This document shows, piece after piece, positions 1 through 8,003 of a stretch of DNA of 64,000 nt. The notes beneath the pieces were generated by a model. It ran no database searches, was not told where the DNA came from, and saw only the letters and a list, made by a program, of their open reading frames with translations. Origin of the DNA: Bordetella genomosp. 10. Its GTDB lineage: Bacteria; Pseudomonadota; Gammaproteobacteria; Burkholderiales; Burkholderiaceae_B. The DNA is taken from NCBI RefSeq assembly GCF_002261225.1, contig NZ_NEVM01000005.1, positions 2,294,001-2,358,000 of the forward strand. The letters are read 5' to 3'. Positions within the stretch are counted from its first letter, which is position 1. Each line of letters opens with the position of its first letter. Both the position numbers and the translations under genes were made by a program.

Positions 1-34
1 TGCCCGAACGGGCCAAATCAACTATAAATCAGCT

Positions 35-53
35 CTAAATAGAAATCATTCTT
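35..53 (+). promoter_or_regulatory. Possible Fur box upstream of the FecI-like sigma gene
   Basis: An AT-rich 19-mer matches the classical Fur consensus at about 11 of 19 positions, with the core AATCATT intact. It lies in the only AT-rich stretch before the sigma-factor gene, where iron repression would be expected. This is a by-eye match without a scored matrix. Confidence 0.4.
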
Positions 54-100
54 AACAATTATCCGCCGTCCAAGCGTGTTCGCCCGGTCCAGGAGAGGCC

Positions 101-655
101 ATGCAGCCAGCCGAACTTTCCATGCAGGAGGAAGTGCGAGCCCTCTACGTCGACCATCACGGTTGGCTGTTCGGATGGCTGCGCCGGCGCCTGGGAAACG
201 CGGCGGACGCCGCCGACCTGGCGCACGACGCCTTTGTCCGGCTGATGGCCAAGTCCGCGCCGGCGCGTTTCAGCTCGGCCGGGGAAGCGCGCGGCTACCT
301 GCGCACGACGGCGCAGAACCTGTGCATCAATCTCTGGCATCGCCAGGAGATAGAACGCGCATGGCTGGAAACGCTGGCTGCCCGGCCCGAGGCCAGCTAC
401 CCCTCCGCCGAGCGCCAGGCCATGGTGCTGCAAGCGCTGTACGAGATCGGCGCCATGCTGCGCGCCCTGCCCGAGAAGACCGGCCAGGCCTTCGTGCTGA
501 CCGTGGCCTGCCGGATGACCGACGCGGAGGTCGCCGCCGAGCTGGGCGTATCGGACCGCACCGCGCGGCGCTACGTGGCGCAGGCGATGCTGGAATGCCT
601 CAAGCTGCGCGCCCGCCACGCCCTGTCCGAGCCGCGGCAGGACGGGCGCGGCTGA
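101..655 (+). CDS. FecI-like ECF RNA polymerase sigma factor
   Basis: A 184-residue extracytoplasmic-function sigma factor of the iron-starvation (FecI) type. Region 2 lies at about residues 15-80 (DAADLAHDAFVRLM is its core). Region 4 lies at about 118-170, with the helix-turn-helix MTDAEVAAELGVSDRTARRY. The start is chosen because GGAGAGG sits just upstream; an in-frame ATG at 122 is a weaker alternative. The anti-sigma regulator follows after 6 bp and a TonB-dependent receptor comes next. In FecI/FecR/FecA systems, substrate binding at the receptor signals through FecR and frees the sigma factor to transcribe the receptor gene. The role is inferred from family and neighbours. Confidence 0.9.
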   Translation: MQPAELSMQEEVRALYVDHHGWLFGWLRRRLGNAADAADLAHDAFVRLMAKSAPARFSSAGEARGYLRTTAQNLCINLWHRQEIERAWLETLAARPEASYPSAERQAMVLQALYEIGAMLRALPEKTGQAFVLTVACRMTDAEVAAELGVSDRTARRYVAQAMLECLKLRARHALSEPRQDGRG

Positions 656-661
656 ACGTCC

Positions 662-1678
662 ATGTCCGGAAATGCTCTCGCTTCGGAGTCGCGCTTTTCC
701 CAAACGCAGGCGCCCTCGCACGCCGTCCTGGAACAAGCCGCCGAGTGGTACGCGCTGCTCTGTTCCCAACATGTGAACGACAGCGATAAAGCCCGGTGGC
801 AGGAATGGCTGCGCGCGGCCGCCGAGCACCGCACCGCGTGGCGCTACGTGGAAGACATCGGCAGCCGCTTCGCGCCGCTCCAGGAAGCGGGCGATGCGCG
901 GCTGGCCGCCGACGCCTTGACGCAGGCCAACACGCGGTTTCGCCGGCGCCGCCGCGCGCTGGCCGGCATCGCGGTGACGGGCGGCGCCGGCGCGCTGGCA
1001 TGGCTTGCCTGGCGCAATGCGCTGCTGCCGGACGCGATACTGGCATGGGCCGCCGACTATCGCACCGGCGTCGGGGCGCAGCGGGACGTGGTCCTGAGCG
1101 ACGGCACGCGGATCTGGCTGAACACGGCGAGCGCCATCGACGTGTCCTACACCGCCGACCGGCGCCTGGTCACCCTGGTGGCGGGAGAGATCTTCATCGC
1201 CACGGCCGCGGATCGCGCGCGGCCCTTCCTGGTGGACACCGCGCAAGGCCGGCTGCGCGCATTGGGCACGCGGTTCAACGTGCTGCAGGACAACGGCCAG
1301 ACCCGCATGGCCGTGTACGAGGGCGCCGTCGAAATCCGCACGAAATCGACCCGGGCCGTGACCGTCATCGAGGCGGGCCGCCAGGCCGTCTTCACCCGCG
1401 ACGCCGTGACGCAGACCTCGCCGGCCGACGCCGCCCGCGAGGCATGGACCAGCGGCCTGCTGGTGGCGCGCGATCTATCGCTGCGCGAAGTCGTGGCCGA
1501 ACTGCGCCGTTACCGCAACGGCCATATCGGACTGGCGGACGAAATCGCCGGCCTGAAGGTGTATGGAAACTTCCCCGTGCGCGACACCGATCACGCGCTC
1601 GCCATGCTGGCCACGGCGCTTCCCATCCGCGTCCATCGGACGCTGCCGTGGTGGGTCAGCATCGAACCTCGCCGATAA
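662..1678 (+). CDS. FecR-family inner-membrane anti-sigma regulator
   Basis: A 338-residue FecR-type protein. The N-terminal cytoplasmic DUF4880 segment is at about residues 23-66 (EWYALLCSQHVND...WQEWL). One transmembrane helix follows an arginine cluster at about 99-117. The periplasmic FecR domain carries VLSDGTRIWLNTASAI, and a C-terminal STN-like segment runs at about 262-325. Family members hold the cognate ECF sigma factor at the membrane and receive the signal from the receptor STN domain. The gene lies 6 bp after the sigma gene and is surely co-transcribed. A 14-bp tandem duplication spans its stop codon. Confidence 0.9.
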   Translation: MSGNALASESRFSQTQAPSHAVLEQAAEWYALLCSQHVNDSDKARWQEWLRAAAEHRTAWRYVEDIGSRFAPLQEAGDARLAADALTQANTRFRRRRRALAGIAVTGGAGALAWLAWRNALLPDAILAWAADYRTGVGAQRDVVLSDGTRIWLNTASAIDVSYTADRRLVTLVAGEIFIATAADRARPFLVDTAQGRLRALGTRFNVLQDNGQTRMAVYEGAVEIRTKSTRAVTVIEAGRQAVFTRDAVTQTSPADAAREAWTSGLLVARDLSLREVVAELRRYRNGHIGLADEIAGLKVYGNFPVRDTDHALAMLATALPIRVHRTLPWWVSIEPRR

Positions 1679-1700
1679 GGCCTCTTCGATAAGGCCTCCT
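1673..1700. repeat. 14-bp tandem duplication across the fecR-like stop codon
   Basis: Two adjacent copies of CGATAAGGCCTCYT at 1673-1686 and 1687-1700 differ at one base. The first copy contains the TAA stop of the anti-sigma gene. It looks like a small slippage duplication that leaves the protein end unchanged. Confidence 0.75.
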
Positions 1701-1984
1701 GCCGTCCGGGCTTGTCCGTGGGCCGCCTCGCCGCCCGGCAATGGCCATACCCATGTCCATGTCCATGTTCATGTCCGTGAAAAAAAATAATCATCGAGAA
1801 ATCATGGCCTTGCGGCATCCCGGCGCGAAAAGCCGCAAAAACCCTGTCCGCTTTTCTGCCCTTCGCTGGTTTAACCCATCAGGAAGGGACTCCGGCTTGC
1901 CGGCCGCGCGGCGATCGCAGGGCGCAAGGCATGACGAAACGTCTTCCTTCCTCGCCATGACCACTATGTTGAAGGAATTGCCTT
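1679..1984. other. 306-bp gap between anti-sigma and receptor genes
   Basis: No convincing gene is seen here. The stretch holds the second copy of the 14-bp duplication, four head-to-tail ATGTYC hexamers at 1753-1776 and an A8 run at 1780-1787. A FecI-dependent promoter for the receptor would be expected here, but none was assigned. A receptor ribosome site (AAGGA) lies at about 1971-1976. Confidence 0.5.
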
Positions 1985-4408
1985 ATGTCCCGACTTTCCC
2001 AGAGCGCCCTGGCCTGGACGGCGCCGCTGCTCGTGTTCGCGAGCGCCGCCGCATGCGCCGGCTGGGCATCCGACGCGCAAGCGCAGGCGCGTCCCGCGCC
2101 CCGTTCCGGCCCCCAGGCGAACAGCGCCCGGGATTACGACATCCCGGCGGGTCCCCTGCGCGACGCGCTGCTGCGGTTCTCGGCAGCCGCCGGCGTCTAT
2201 CTCGTCGGCGCCAGCGAACAGGCCCAAGGCAAGGCCAGTCCGGGACTCAGGGGCAGGTACACCACCGACGCGGGCTTCGCCGCATTGCTCGCGGGCACGG
2301 GGCTGGAGGCCTACCGGCAGCCTGACGGCAGCTATGGACTGCGCCCGGCGCCGCCCGCGCCGGCGGCGGTGGCCACGCTGGAACCCGTCACCGTCACCGC
2401 CGGCCGGGACCATGCGCTGCCGCCGCCCTACGCGGGCGGCCAGATCGCCGCGGGCGGCCGCCTGGGTTTCCTCGGCAACAAGGACGTCATGGACACGCCG
2501 TTCAACAGCGTCACCTACACCGAGAGCCTGATCCGGGACCAGCAGGCCAAGTCGGTATCGGACGTGCTGGCGAACAATCCTTCGGTGCGCATCTTCTATC
2601 CCGACAACGACGGATCGACCGACTTCTTCATCCGCGGCAACAAGGTATCGCAGCTCGACATCGCCTACGACGGCCTGTACGGCATCGGGACGCCCGGCAT
2701 CGAATCGATAGAACGCATCGACGTCCTGATCGGCGCCAACGCCCTGCTCAATGGCCTGGGGCCGATAGGCGGCGTGGGCGGGATGATCAACCAGGTGCCC
2801 AAGAACGCCCTGGAGACGCCCTTGAACCGGATTTCATTCGGCTATATCTCCACGGGCCAGTTCGGCACCACGGTCGACCTGAGCCGCCGCCTCGGCCCGG
2901 ACAATCATTTCGGCATCCGCTTCACCGGCGCCTACCGCGACGGCGACATGGCGGGCGACCATCAATCCCAGAAGGTGGGAACGGCGACCCTGGCACTGGA
3001 TTGGCGAGGCGAGAACGTGCGCCTGTCCACCCACTTCGGCTATCGGGAAAACGACACGCAGTCGCCGGCCCGCACCACCTACCTGCTCTCCAACGCTTTC
3101 CACATTCCCGCGCCGCCGGACGACCCGAGACGCAATTGGCAGAACGACTGGTCTTACGACAATACGCGGACGACGTTCGCGACGGCCCGCGGCGAGGTCG
3201 ACATCACGCCCGACGTCACCGCCTATGCCGCGGTCGGCGGCTCGCGGTTCCGGGAGGAACAGTTGTTCTCCAACACCTTCCTGCTGGACGGCGACGGCAA
3301 CATCGCGCAGCGCCAGGTGTATTGGCCGCTGTACCGCGACAGCGTCTCCGCCGAAGCCGGCGTGCGGGGCACGCTGCATACGGGCAGCGTGAAGCATGAC
3401 TGGTCGGTCGCGGTATCCGGGATGCACGTGAGCAACGGCATTGCGCAGAACGTGCTGGCGACCACCTATTCCAATATCTACGACCCGGTTTTCATTTCCA
3501 AGCCCAGCATCGCCGGTCTGGCTCGCGCCGGCGACGTCCCCAAGACCGGGGAAACCTCGCTGTCCGGGATCGCCGTGGCCGATACGCTGTCCTTCGCCGG
3601 GGACAAGGTCCAGTTGACCCTGGGCGCGCGGCAGCAGAACGTGAACGCCAAGTCCTTCTCGGACACCACGGGCGAGCAGCTCACCCGCTACGACAAGAGC
3701 GCCGTCACGTATGCGGCGGGCCTGAACCTGCGGCCGACGCGGAAGCTGTCGCTGTACGCGAACTATATCGAGGGCCTCCAGCAAGGCGGCACGGTGCCCG
3801 CCGGATACGCGAACAGCGGCTCGGTCCTGCGGCCCTTCTTGTCGAAACAGTATGAGGTCGGCGCCAAGTACGACTTCGGCGGCCTGCTGGCGACCTTGAG
3901 CGCCTACCAGGTCACCACGCCGAACGGCCAGGCCGACGGGCTGGTCTATACGTCCGACGGCAAGCAGAAGACCAAGGGACTGGAGCTCAACGTCTACGGC
4001 GAAGTCACGCGCGACGTGCGCGTGCTGGGCGGCATGGCCCTGATAGACGCGCGCCAGACCCGCACCGCCAACGGCGCCAACGACGGCAAGAAAGTGAACG
4101 GGGCGTCGGACGTGCAGGTCAATCTCGGCGCCGAGTGGGACCCGGGCATCCTGCCCGGCCTGACGCTCAGCGGCCGGGGCATATACACGGGGCCTCAATA
4201 TATCGACGCCGGCAACCAGCAGTCCATACCGAGCTGGATCCGCTACGACGCCGGCCTGCGCTACCAGACCACGCTCGCCGGCCGCCAGACCGTCGTCCGC
4301 TTCAACGTCGAGAACATCGCCAACAAGAGCTACTGGATAGGCGGGCAAGGCTATCTGATGCAAGGCCGCCCGCGCACCTATATGTTGTCGGTCAGCGTCG
4401 ATATGTAG
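1985..4408 (+). CDS. TonB-dependent siderophore receptor with STN signalling domain
   Basis: An 807-residue outer-membrane receptor. An exported N-terminus has probable cleavage near AQA at residue 34. The STN domain at about 48-115 (YDIPAGPLRDALLRFS) contacts FecR. A TonB-box-like EPVTVTA comes next, then a plug at about 150-265 (SVSDVLANNPSVRI, FIRGNKVSQLDIAYDG, IERIDVLIGAN), then a 22-strand-type barrel ending in an aromatic-rich strand. Length and order fit ferric-siderophore transducers, which both import the ligand and signal. The FecI/FecR pair upstream agrees. The substrate cannot be read from sequence; Bordetella carries several such receptors for xenosiderophores. Confidence 0.92.
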   Translation: MSRLSQSALAWTAPLLVFASAAACAGWASDAQAQARPAPRSGPQANSARDYDIPAGPLRDALLRFSAAAGVYLVGASEQAQGKASPGLRGRYTTDAGFAALLAGTGLEAYRQPDGSYGLRPAPPAPAAVATLEPVTVTAGRDHALPPPYAGGQIAAGGRLGFLGNKDVMDTPFNSVTYTESLIRDQQAKSVSDVLANNPSVRIFYPDNDGSTDFFIRGNKVSQLDIAYDGLYGIGTPGIESIERIDVLIGANALLNGLGPIGGVGGMINQVPKNALETPLNRISFGYISTGQFGTTVDLSRRLGPDNHFGIRFTGAYRDGDMAGDHQSQKVGTATLALDWRGENVRLSTHFGYRENDTQSPARTTYLLSNAFHIPAPPDDPRRNWQNDWSYDNTRTTFATARGEVDITPDVTAYAAVGGSRFREEQLFSNTFLLDGDGNIAQRQVYWPLYRDSVSAEAGVRGTLHTGSVKHDWSVAVSGMHVSNGIAQNVLATTYSNIYDPVFISKPSIAGLARAGDVPKTGETSLSGIAVADTLSFAGDKVQLTLGARQQNVNAKSFSDTTGEQLTRYDKSAVTYAAGLNLRPTRKLSLYANYIEGLQQGGTVPAGYANSGSVLRPFLSKQYEVGAKYDFGGLLATLSAYQVTTPNGQADGLVYTSDGKQKTKGLELNVYGEVTRDVRVLGGMALIDARQTRTANGANDGKKVNGASDVQVNLGAEWDPGILPGLTLSGRGIYTGPQYIDAGNQQSIPSWIRYDAGLRYQTTLAGRQTVVRFNVENIANKSYWIGGQGYLMQGRPRTYMLSVSVDM

Positions 4409-4506
4409 GAAGACGGCGCGTATGCCCGGCGGCGCTGTTGTCCCGCGTCGCCGGCGGTTGCTTCCGGCCGAACACGATACGGTTTGCCGGGCGATGTCCC
4501 CGCCGC

Positions 4507-6228
4507 TCACAGATCGAGCAGCAACAGGCGGCCTGAAAGGGGCGCGCTGCCCAGCGCGTCGATCGACACGCTCTGGCGTTCGGTGGTGATCGCCAGGCGT
4601 TGGCGGGGGCCTGGGGGTGAGGGGTTGGCGGGTCCGTCCGTTGCGTTTGCGGTATTGGTGGCGTTGAAGGTGTTGCCAGGATCGGTGGCATTCGTCGCAT
4701 TCGTCGCATTCATTGCATTCATCGCCTGCGTCGCGCTTGCCTCGCTCACCGTCACGCACGCAAGGTCCGTGGCGCACGGCACGGGCAGGCCCACCACCCG
4801 GTCCAGTTGCCCATCCTGCGCGATCCGTATCACCGACCACCCATCGCCGAGCGCCGTCCATACCCCGCCCTGCGCGTCGAAGGCCAGGCCGCCGATGCGG
4901 CCGGAGCCGCGCGGCAAAGTCGCCAGGCGGCGCACCGCCGGGTGGCCCGGCCGCATCATCAGGATGGCGCCGGACGCGGGCGTGGCCGCATACAGGCACC
5001 CGTCGCCCGCGTTCCACGCCAGGCATTGCACGGGCTCGCCGATGCGCCATTGCACGTCCAGCGCGCCGTCGCCGCGCCGCAGGCCGATGGCCGCGCCCGC
5101 CTCCGGCAAGCCCACGGCCGCCCAGATCGCGCCCGCGTCGCCATTGCAGATGGCCAGGGGCTGGCCGGCGAGCCATCCCTCCAGCGCCGTGCTCGCGCCG
5201 TCCGGCCCGATGCGCTGGGCGCCGCGTTCGTGCAGGGCAATGACGCCGTCGCCGTCCCGCACCAGGCCCACGATGGGCGACTCCAGCATGGCGATCTCGC
5301 GATCCTCGCCGTTCGCATACAAGCGGACCGAAGGCGCCAGCGTATCGGCCCACCACAAGCGCGATCCGTCGGCCGACCACAGCGGATGCGCGCCGCGGAA
5401 CGCCCACGGCCCCGGCACGGCCATCACCGCGGCCTCCGTCCCGGGCGTCGTGTCCGGTCCGAGCGCCGGCAGTTGCGCGCCGACGCGGCGCGCCGCCTCG
5501 GCCACCTCGGGCCCCAATAGCTCCAGCCGCTCGCGGGTCAGGCGGTAGGCAGGCCCGGCGACGCTGATGGCGCCGCGCACCTGCCCGCTGCCGTCCACCA
5601 CGGGCGCGCCGACGCAGCGCACGCCCAGCACGATTTCCTCGTCGTCGATGGCGTAGCCGCGCGAGCGCGTGATGCGCAATTCCGCATGAAGGCGGCGGCG
5701 GTCGGTGATGGTCAAAGGCGTCATAGCCTTGAGCGTGGCGTCGCGCACGAAGCGTTCGCGCGCCTCGTCCGGCATGGCCGACAGGATGGCCTTGCCCTGG
5801 CTGGTGCAATGCACGGGCTTGCGTTCGCCCAGGGCGGCGGCCGAGCGCCGGCTGTGCGCGCCGTCGCAGCGCTCCAGCGAAATCACTTCGCGCCCGTCCA
5901 GGGCGGCGAGATAAGTCGTCTCGCCGGTGAGATCGCGCAGCAGGCGCAGCTCCATCGCGGCGGCCGCCACCAGGTCCGGCATGGCATAGGCCTGGCGCGC
6001 CATCTCGAAACAACGGAAGCCCAGGCAATACACCTTGCGCAAGGGATCGCGCCGCAGCAGGCCGCGCGCCACCAAGGTCGCCAGCAGCCGATACACAGTG
6101 GTCCGCGGCAGTCCCAGCAGCTCGGCCAGTTCGCTTTGGCCCAGGCCCTCGGGCGCGGCGCCGATCGCATCGAGCAGGTCGAGCGCTTTCTCGAGAGAAC
6201 CGGTGCCTTCGCCGGGGGTGGTAACCAT
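4507..6228 (-). CDS. IclR-family regulator fused to a C-terminal SMP-30-like domain
   Basis: A 573-residue fusion. Residues about 10-70 form the IclR winged helix (LGQSELAELLGLPRTTVYRL). Residues about 75-250 form the IclR effector domain. Residues about 285-520 resemble the SMP-30/gluconolactonase six-blade propeller (GAHPLWSADGSRLWWAD, RIGGLAFDAQGGVWTA). The usual EGPxW glutamate is replaced by GAHPLW and the LYxxDS aspartate is absent, so the propeller is more likely a sensor than an enzyme. An Asn-Ala-Thr repeat tract sits near residues 500-530. The start is the ATG at 6228 (MVTTPGEG), because the 37 extra upstream residues look non-coding. The gene is divergent from the RraA-like gene, its likely target. 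Confidence 0.85.
   Translation of the reverse strand: MVTTPGEGTGSLEKALDLLDAIGAAPEGLGQSELAELLGLPRTTVYRLLATLVARGLLRRDPLRKVYCLGFRCFEMARQAYAMPDLVAAAAMELRLLRDLTGETTYLAALDGREVISLERCDGAHSRRSAAALGERKPVHCTSQGKAILSAMPDEARERFVRDATLKAMTPLTITDRRRLHAELRITRSRGYAIDDEEIVLGVRCVGAPVVDGSGQVRGAISVAGPAYRLTRERLELLGPEVAEAARRVGAQLPALGPDTTPGTEAAVMAVPGPWAFRGAHPLWSADGSRLWWADTLAPSVRLYANGEDREIAMLESPIVGLVRDGDGVIALHERGAQRIGPDGASTALEGWLAGQPLAICNGDAGAIWAAVGLPEAGAAIGLRRGDGALDVQWRIGEPVQCLAWNAGDGCLYAATPASGAILMMRPGHPAVRRLATLPRGSGRIGGLAFDAQGGVWTALGDGWSVIRIAQDGQLDRVVGLPVPCATDLACVTVSEASATQAMNAMNATNATNATDPGNTFNATNTANATDGPANPSPPGPRQRLAITTERQSVSIDALGSAPLSGRLLLLDL
4640..4727. repeat. Imperfect 9-bp coding repeat (Asn-Ala-Thr tract)
   Basis: On the minus strand this stretch encodes repeated NAT/NAM triplets within the C-terminal part of the IclR-SMP30 fusion. 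On the plus strand the unit reads about GCATTCGTC. The repeats keep the reading frame, so copy-number change would only alter loop length. Confidence 0.7.
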
Positions 6229-6324
6229 GGCATTTGTCCCAAATGGTGGTACTCGACCCGCCGCCTGGAGAGCCAAGAGCGAGTCAGGCGATTCTATTTG
6301 ACGGCCAAGGTATCTAGGATTGGA

Positions 6325-6340
6325 GGTGAAATCTTTCACC
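6325..6340. promoter_or_regulatory. Perfect inverted repeat, candidate IclR operator
   Basis: GGTGAAA-N2-TTTCACC is a perfect 7+7 palindrome in the 153-bp divergent gap between the IclR fusion and the RraA-like gene. Its place 42 bp before the RraA-like ATG suits a regulator site. Assignment to this IclR protein is inference. Confidence 0.5.
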
Positions 6341-6381
6341 GGCCAACCGGACTTTCAGTCCCATATCTTGAGACATTCCCT

Positions 6382-7188
6382 ATGACAAACGCAGCGCCCC
6401 CCTTGAAGGTCATTCCGCAACGCGAGCCGGCGCCCTACGTGCCAGACGCCGTGCTCGACCGCCTGGCCAAGGCAACCAGCGGTTCCCTGACCACCCAGCT
6501 CTACATCAAGGGCATCCGCCAGCCGGTGCTGCATGGCCTGAAACCCCTGAACAAGAAGATCAAGCCTTTCGCCGGCCGCGCCTACACCATGCGCTTCGTG
6601 CCCGCGCGCGAGGACATCGACTGCTACGGCAACCTGACCACCACGCCCAGCGCCGACAACCTGCAATGGGTGGGCGTGGAGCAACTGGAGCCCGGCCACG
6701 TGCTGGTGATCGACAGCAACAAGGACGGCCGCGCCGCCTCCATGGGCAATATGCTCGTGACCCGCATGATGATGCGCGGCGCGCGCGGCGTGGTGACCGA
6801 CGGCACGTTCCGCGACGGCACCGAGTTGAGCAATATGGACTTTCCGGTCTGGAGCACCGGCGTCACGGCCACCACCCGCCTGAGCTACCACCACGTCGCC
6901 GACCTCCAGGTGCCCATCGGCTGCGCCGGCGTGGCGATCTATCCCGGCGACGTGATCCACGGCGACGGCGACAACATCACCGTCATTCCCGCCCACATGG
7001 CCGAGGAAATGGCCGACCTGTGCGAGAAGCGCGACGACATCGAAGCGTATCTGGCGCTGCGCGTGCAGGCCGGCGAAGCGCTGTGGGGACTGTACCCGCC
7101 GAGCGACGCGACGCGCGCGCAGTACAAGCAGTGGGTGGCCGGGGGCCGGCCCGCCATCCCCGCCGCGCGTCCGGCCGGCAGCCGCTGA
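6382..7188 (+). CDS. RraA-like/HMG-aldolase-fold protein
   Basis: A 268-residue member of the RraA/4-hydroxy-4-methyl-2-oxoglutarate aldolase family. The signature GNMLVTRMMMRGARGVVTDG followed by FRD is intact; in class II pyruvate aldolases of this family the Arg-Asp pair binds substrate and metal. The gene lies beside catabolic-type genes and an IclR regulator, so an aldolase or decarboxylase role in degradation is more likely than RNase E inhibition. It is longer than true RraA (about 160 residues) by an N-terminal and a C-terminal extension. It begins an apparent three-gene operon. Confidence 0.8.
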   Translation: MTNAAPPLKVIPQREPAPYVPDAVLDRLAKATSGSLTTQLYIKGIRQPVLHGLKPLNKKIKPFAGRAYTMRFVPAREDIDCYGNLTTTPSADNLQWVGVEQLEPGHVLVIDSNKDGRAASMGNMLVTRMMMRGARGVVTDGTFRDGTELSNMDFPVWSTGVTATTRLSYHHVADLQVPIGCAGVAIYPGDVIHGDGDNITVIPAHMAEEMADLCEKRDDIEAYLALRVQAGEALWGLYPPSDATRAQYKQWVAGGRPAIPAARPAGSR

Positions 7189-7242
7189 GGCTCGGCGAAG
7201 GAAAGACGAAAGAACCGAAGGACGAGAAGACGAGAAGACCCG

Positions 7243-7713
7243 ATGACCACTTCCGAATACACCCCCCAATACTACGCCGCCCTGATCCGCCGTTACTTCG
7301 ACGCCTGCAACGCGGCGGACTACGACGCCCTGGTCGGCTGCTTCACGCCGGACGCCGTCCACTACTTCCCCGCCGGCCTGCCCGACGTCCCCTGGCGCGG
7401 CGCCGACGCCATCGCCCGCAAATGGGTATGGTGCGTGGAAACGCTGGGATCGCAATGGACCATCGAACGCATCATCGTCAGCCACGACTCGCCCGAGGCG
7501 ATGATCGAGTGGACGCACTGGAAGAACAAGAGCGGCACGGCGCTGCGCGGCGCCGAATGGTACGACTTCGATCCCGCGACGGGAAAGATCGCCGAGATAC
7601 GGGCCTACTACGCCTCGCCGGCGGACAAGTCGGCCGCCATCAACGAGCTGGTGGATTTCGATTACGCCGGCCGCGGCTATCACCTCAAGAGCGCATCGGA
7701 GGCCCAGCGATGA
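7243..7713 (+). CDS. NTF2-like (SnoaL-type) fold protein
   Basis: A 156-residue protein with the NTF2-like pattern: RRYFDACNAADYDALVGCFT, a central FPAGLPDVPWRGADAIARKW, then EWTHWKNKSGTALRGAEWYDFD and a terminal IAEIRAYYASP strand. Family members are small cone-shaped enzymes (isomerases, dehydratases) or ligand-binding proteins, usually in catabolic or polyketide pathways. The leader between the previous gene and this ATG is unusually purine-rich (7195-7239), with AAGGA and GAGAAG stretches serving as ribosome site. Its stop overlaps the next start (ATGA). The substrate is unknown. Confidence 0.75.
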   Translation: MTTSEYTPQYYAALIRRYFDACNAADYDALVGCFTPDAVHYFPAGLPDVPWRGADAIARKWVWCVETLGSQWTIERIIVSHDSPEAMIEWTHWKNKSGTALRGAEWYDFDPATGKIAEIRAYYASPADKSAAINELVDFDYAGRGYHLKSASEAQR

Positions 7714-8003
7714 TCCGCCACGTCGTGCTGTTCCGCAAACGGGCCGACGTGGCCAAGGATGCCAAGCTGGAGGCCGCGCTGGCCGGCCGCATGACCGCGC
7801 TGGGCAGCGAAATTCCCGTGATCCGCTCGTGGCGCGTGGCGGCCAATGAACTGCAGCGTCCTATAAGCTGGGACTACGTCCTGGAAACCGAAGTCGACGA
7901 TGCGACGGCCTTGGACGCATACCTGTTTCATCCCCTGCACCAGGCCTTGATTGCCGACCTGAAGCCGTATTTCGAATGGGCGGCGGTGGATTACACCGTG
8001 TGA
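7710..8003 (+). CDS. Dabb (stress-responsive A/B barrel) protein
   Basis: A 97-residue protein matching the Dabb ferredoxin-like family: MIRHVVLFRKRADV at the N-terminus and DATALDAYLFHPLHQALI near the end, the typical 'HP.H' element. Such proteins dimerise into small barrels and occur in catabolic operons, some as enzymes and some of unknown role. It overlaps the NTF2-like stop by four bases (ATGA), implying coupled translation. Its 3' end overlaps the convergent LysR gene by 13 bp. Confidence 0.75.
   Translation: MIRHVVLFRKRADVAKDAKLEAALAGRMTALGSEIPVIRSWRVAANELQRPISWDYVLETEVDDATALDAYLFHPLHQALIADLKPYFEWAAVDYTV

Noticed and set aside
1741..2325. Open frame starting MAIPMSMSMFMSV before the receptor
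   Set aside because: It runs into the receptor gene in another frame; the start is only the ATGTYC hexamer repeat.
2834..6028. Antisense open frame of about 1064 codons over the receptor and IclR genes
   Set aside because: It lies opposite well-supported genes, has Arg/Gly/Ala-rich composition without domains, and long stop-free antisense frames are expected at this GC content.
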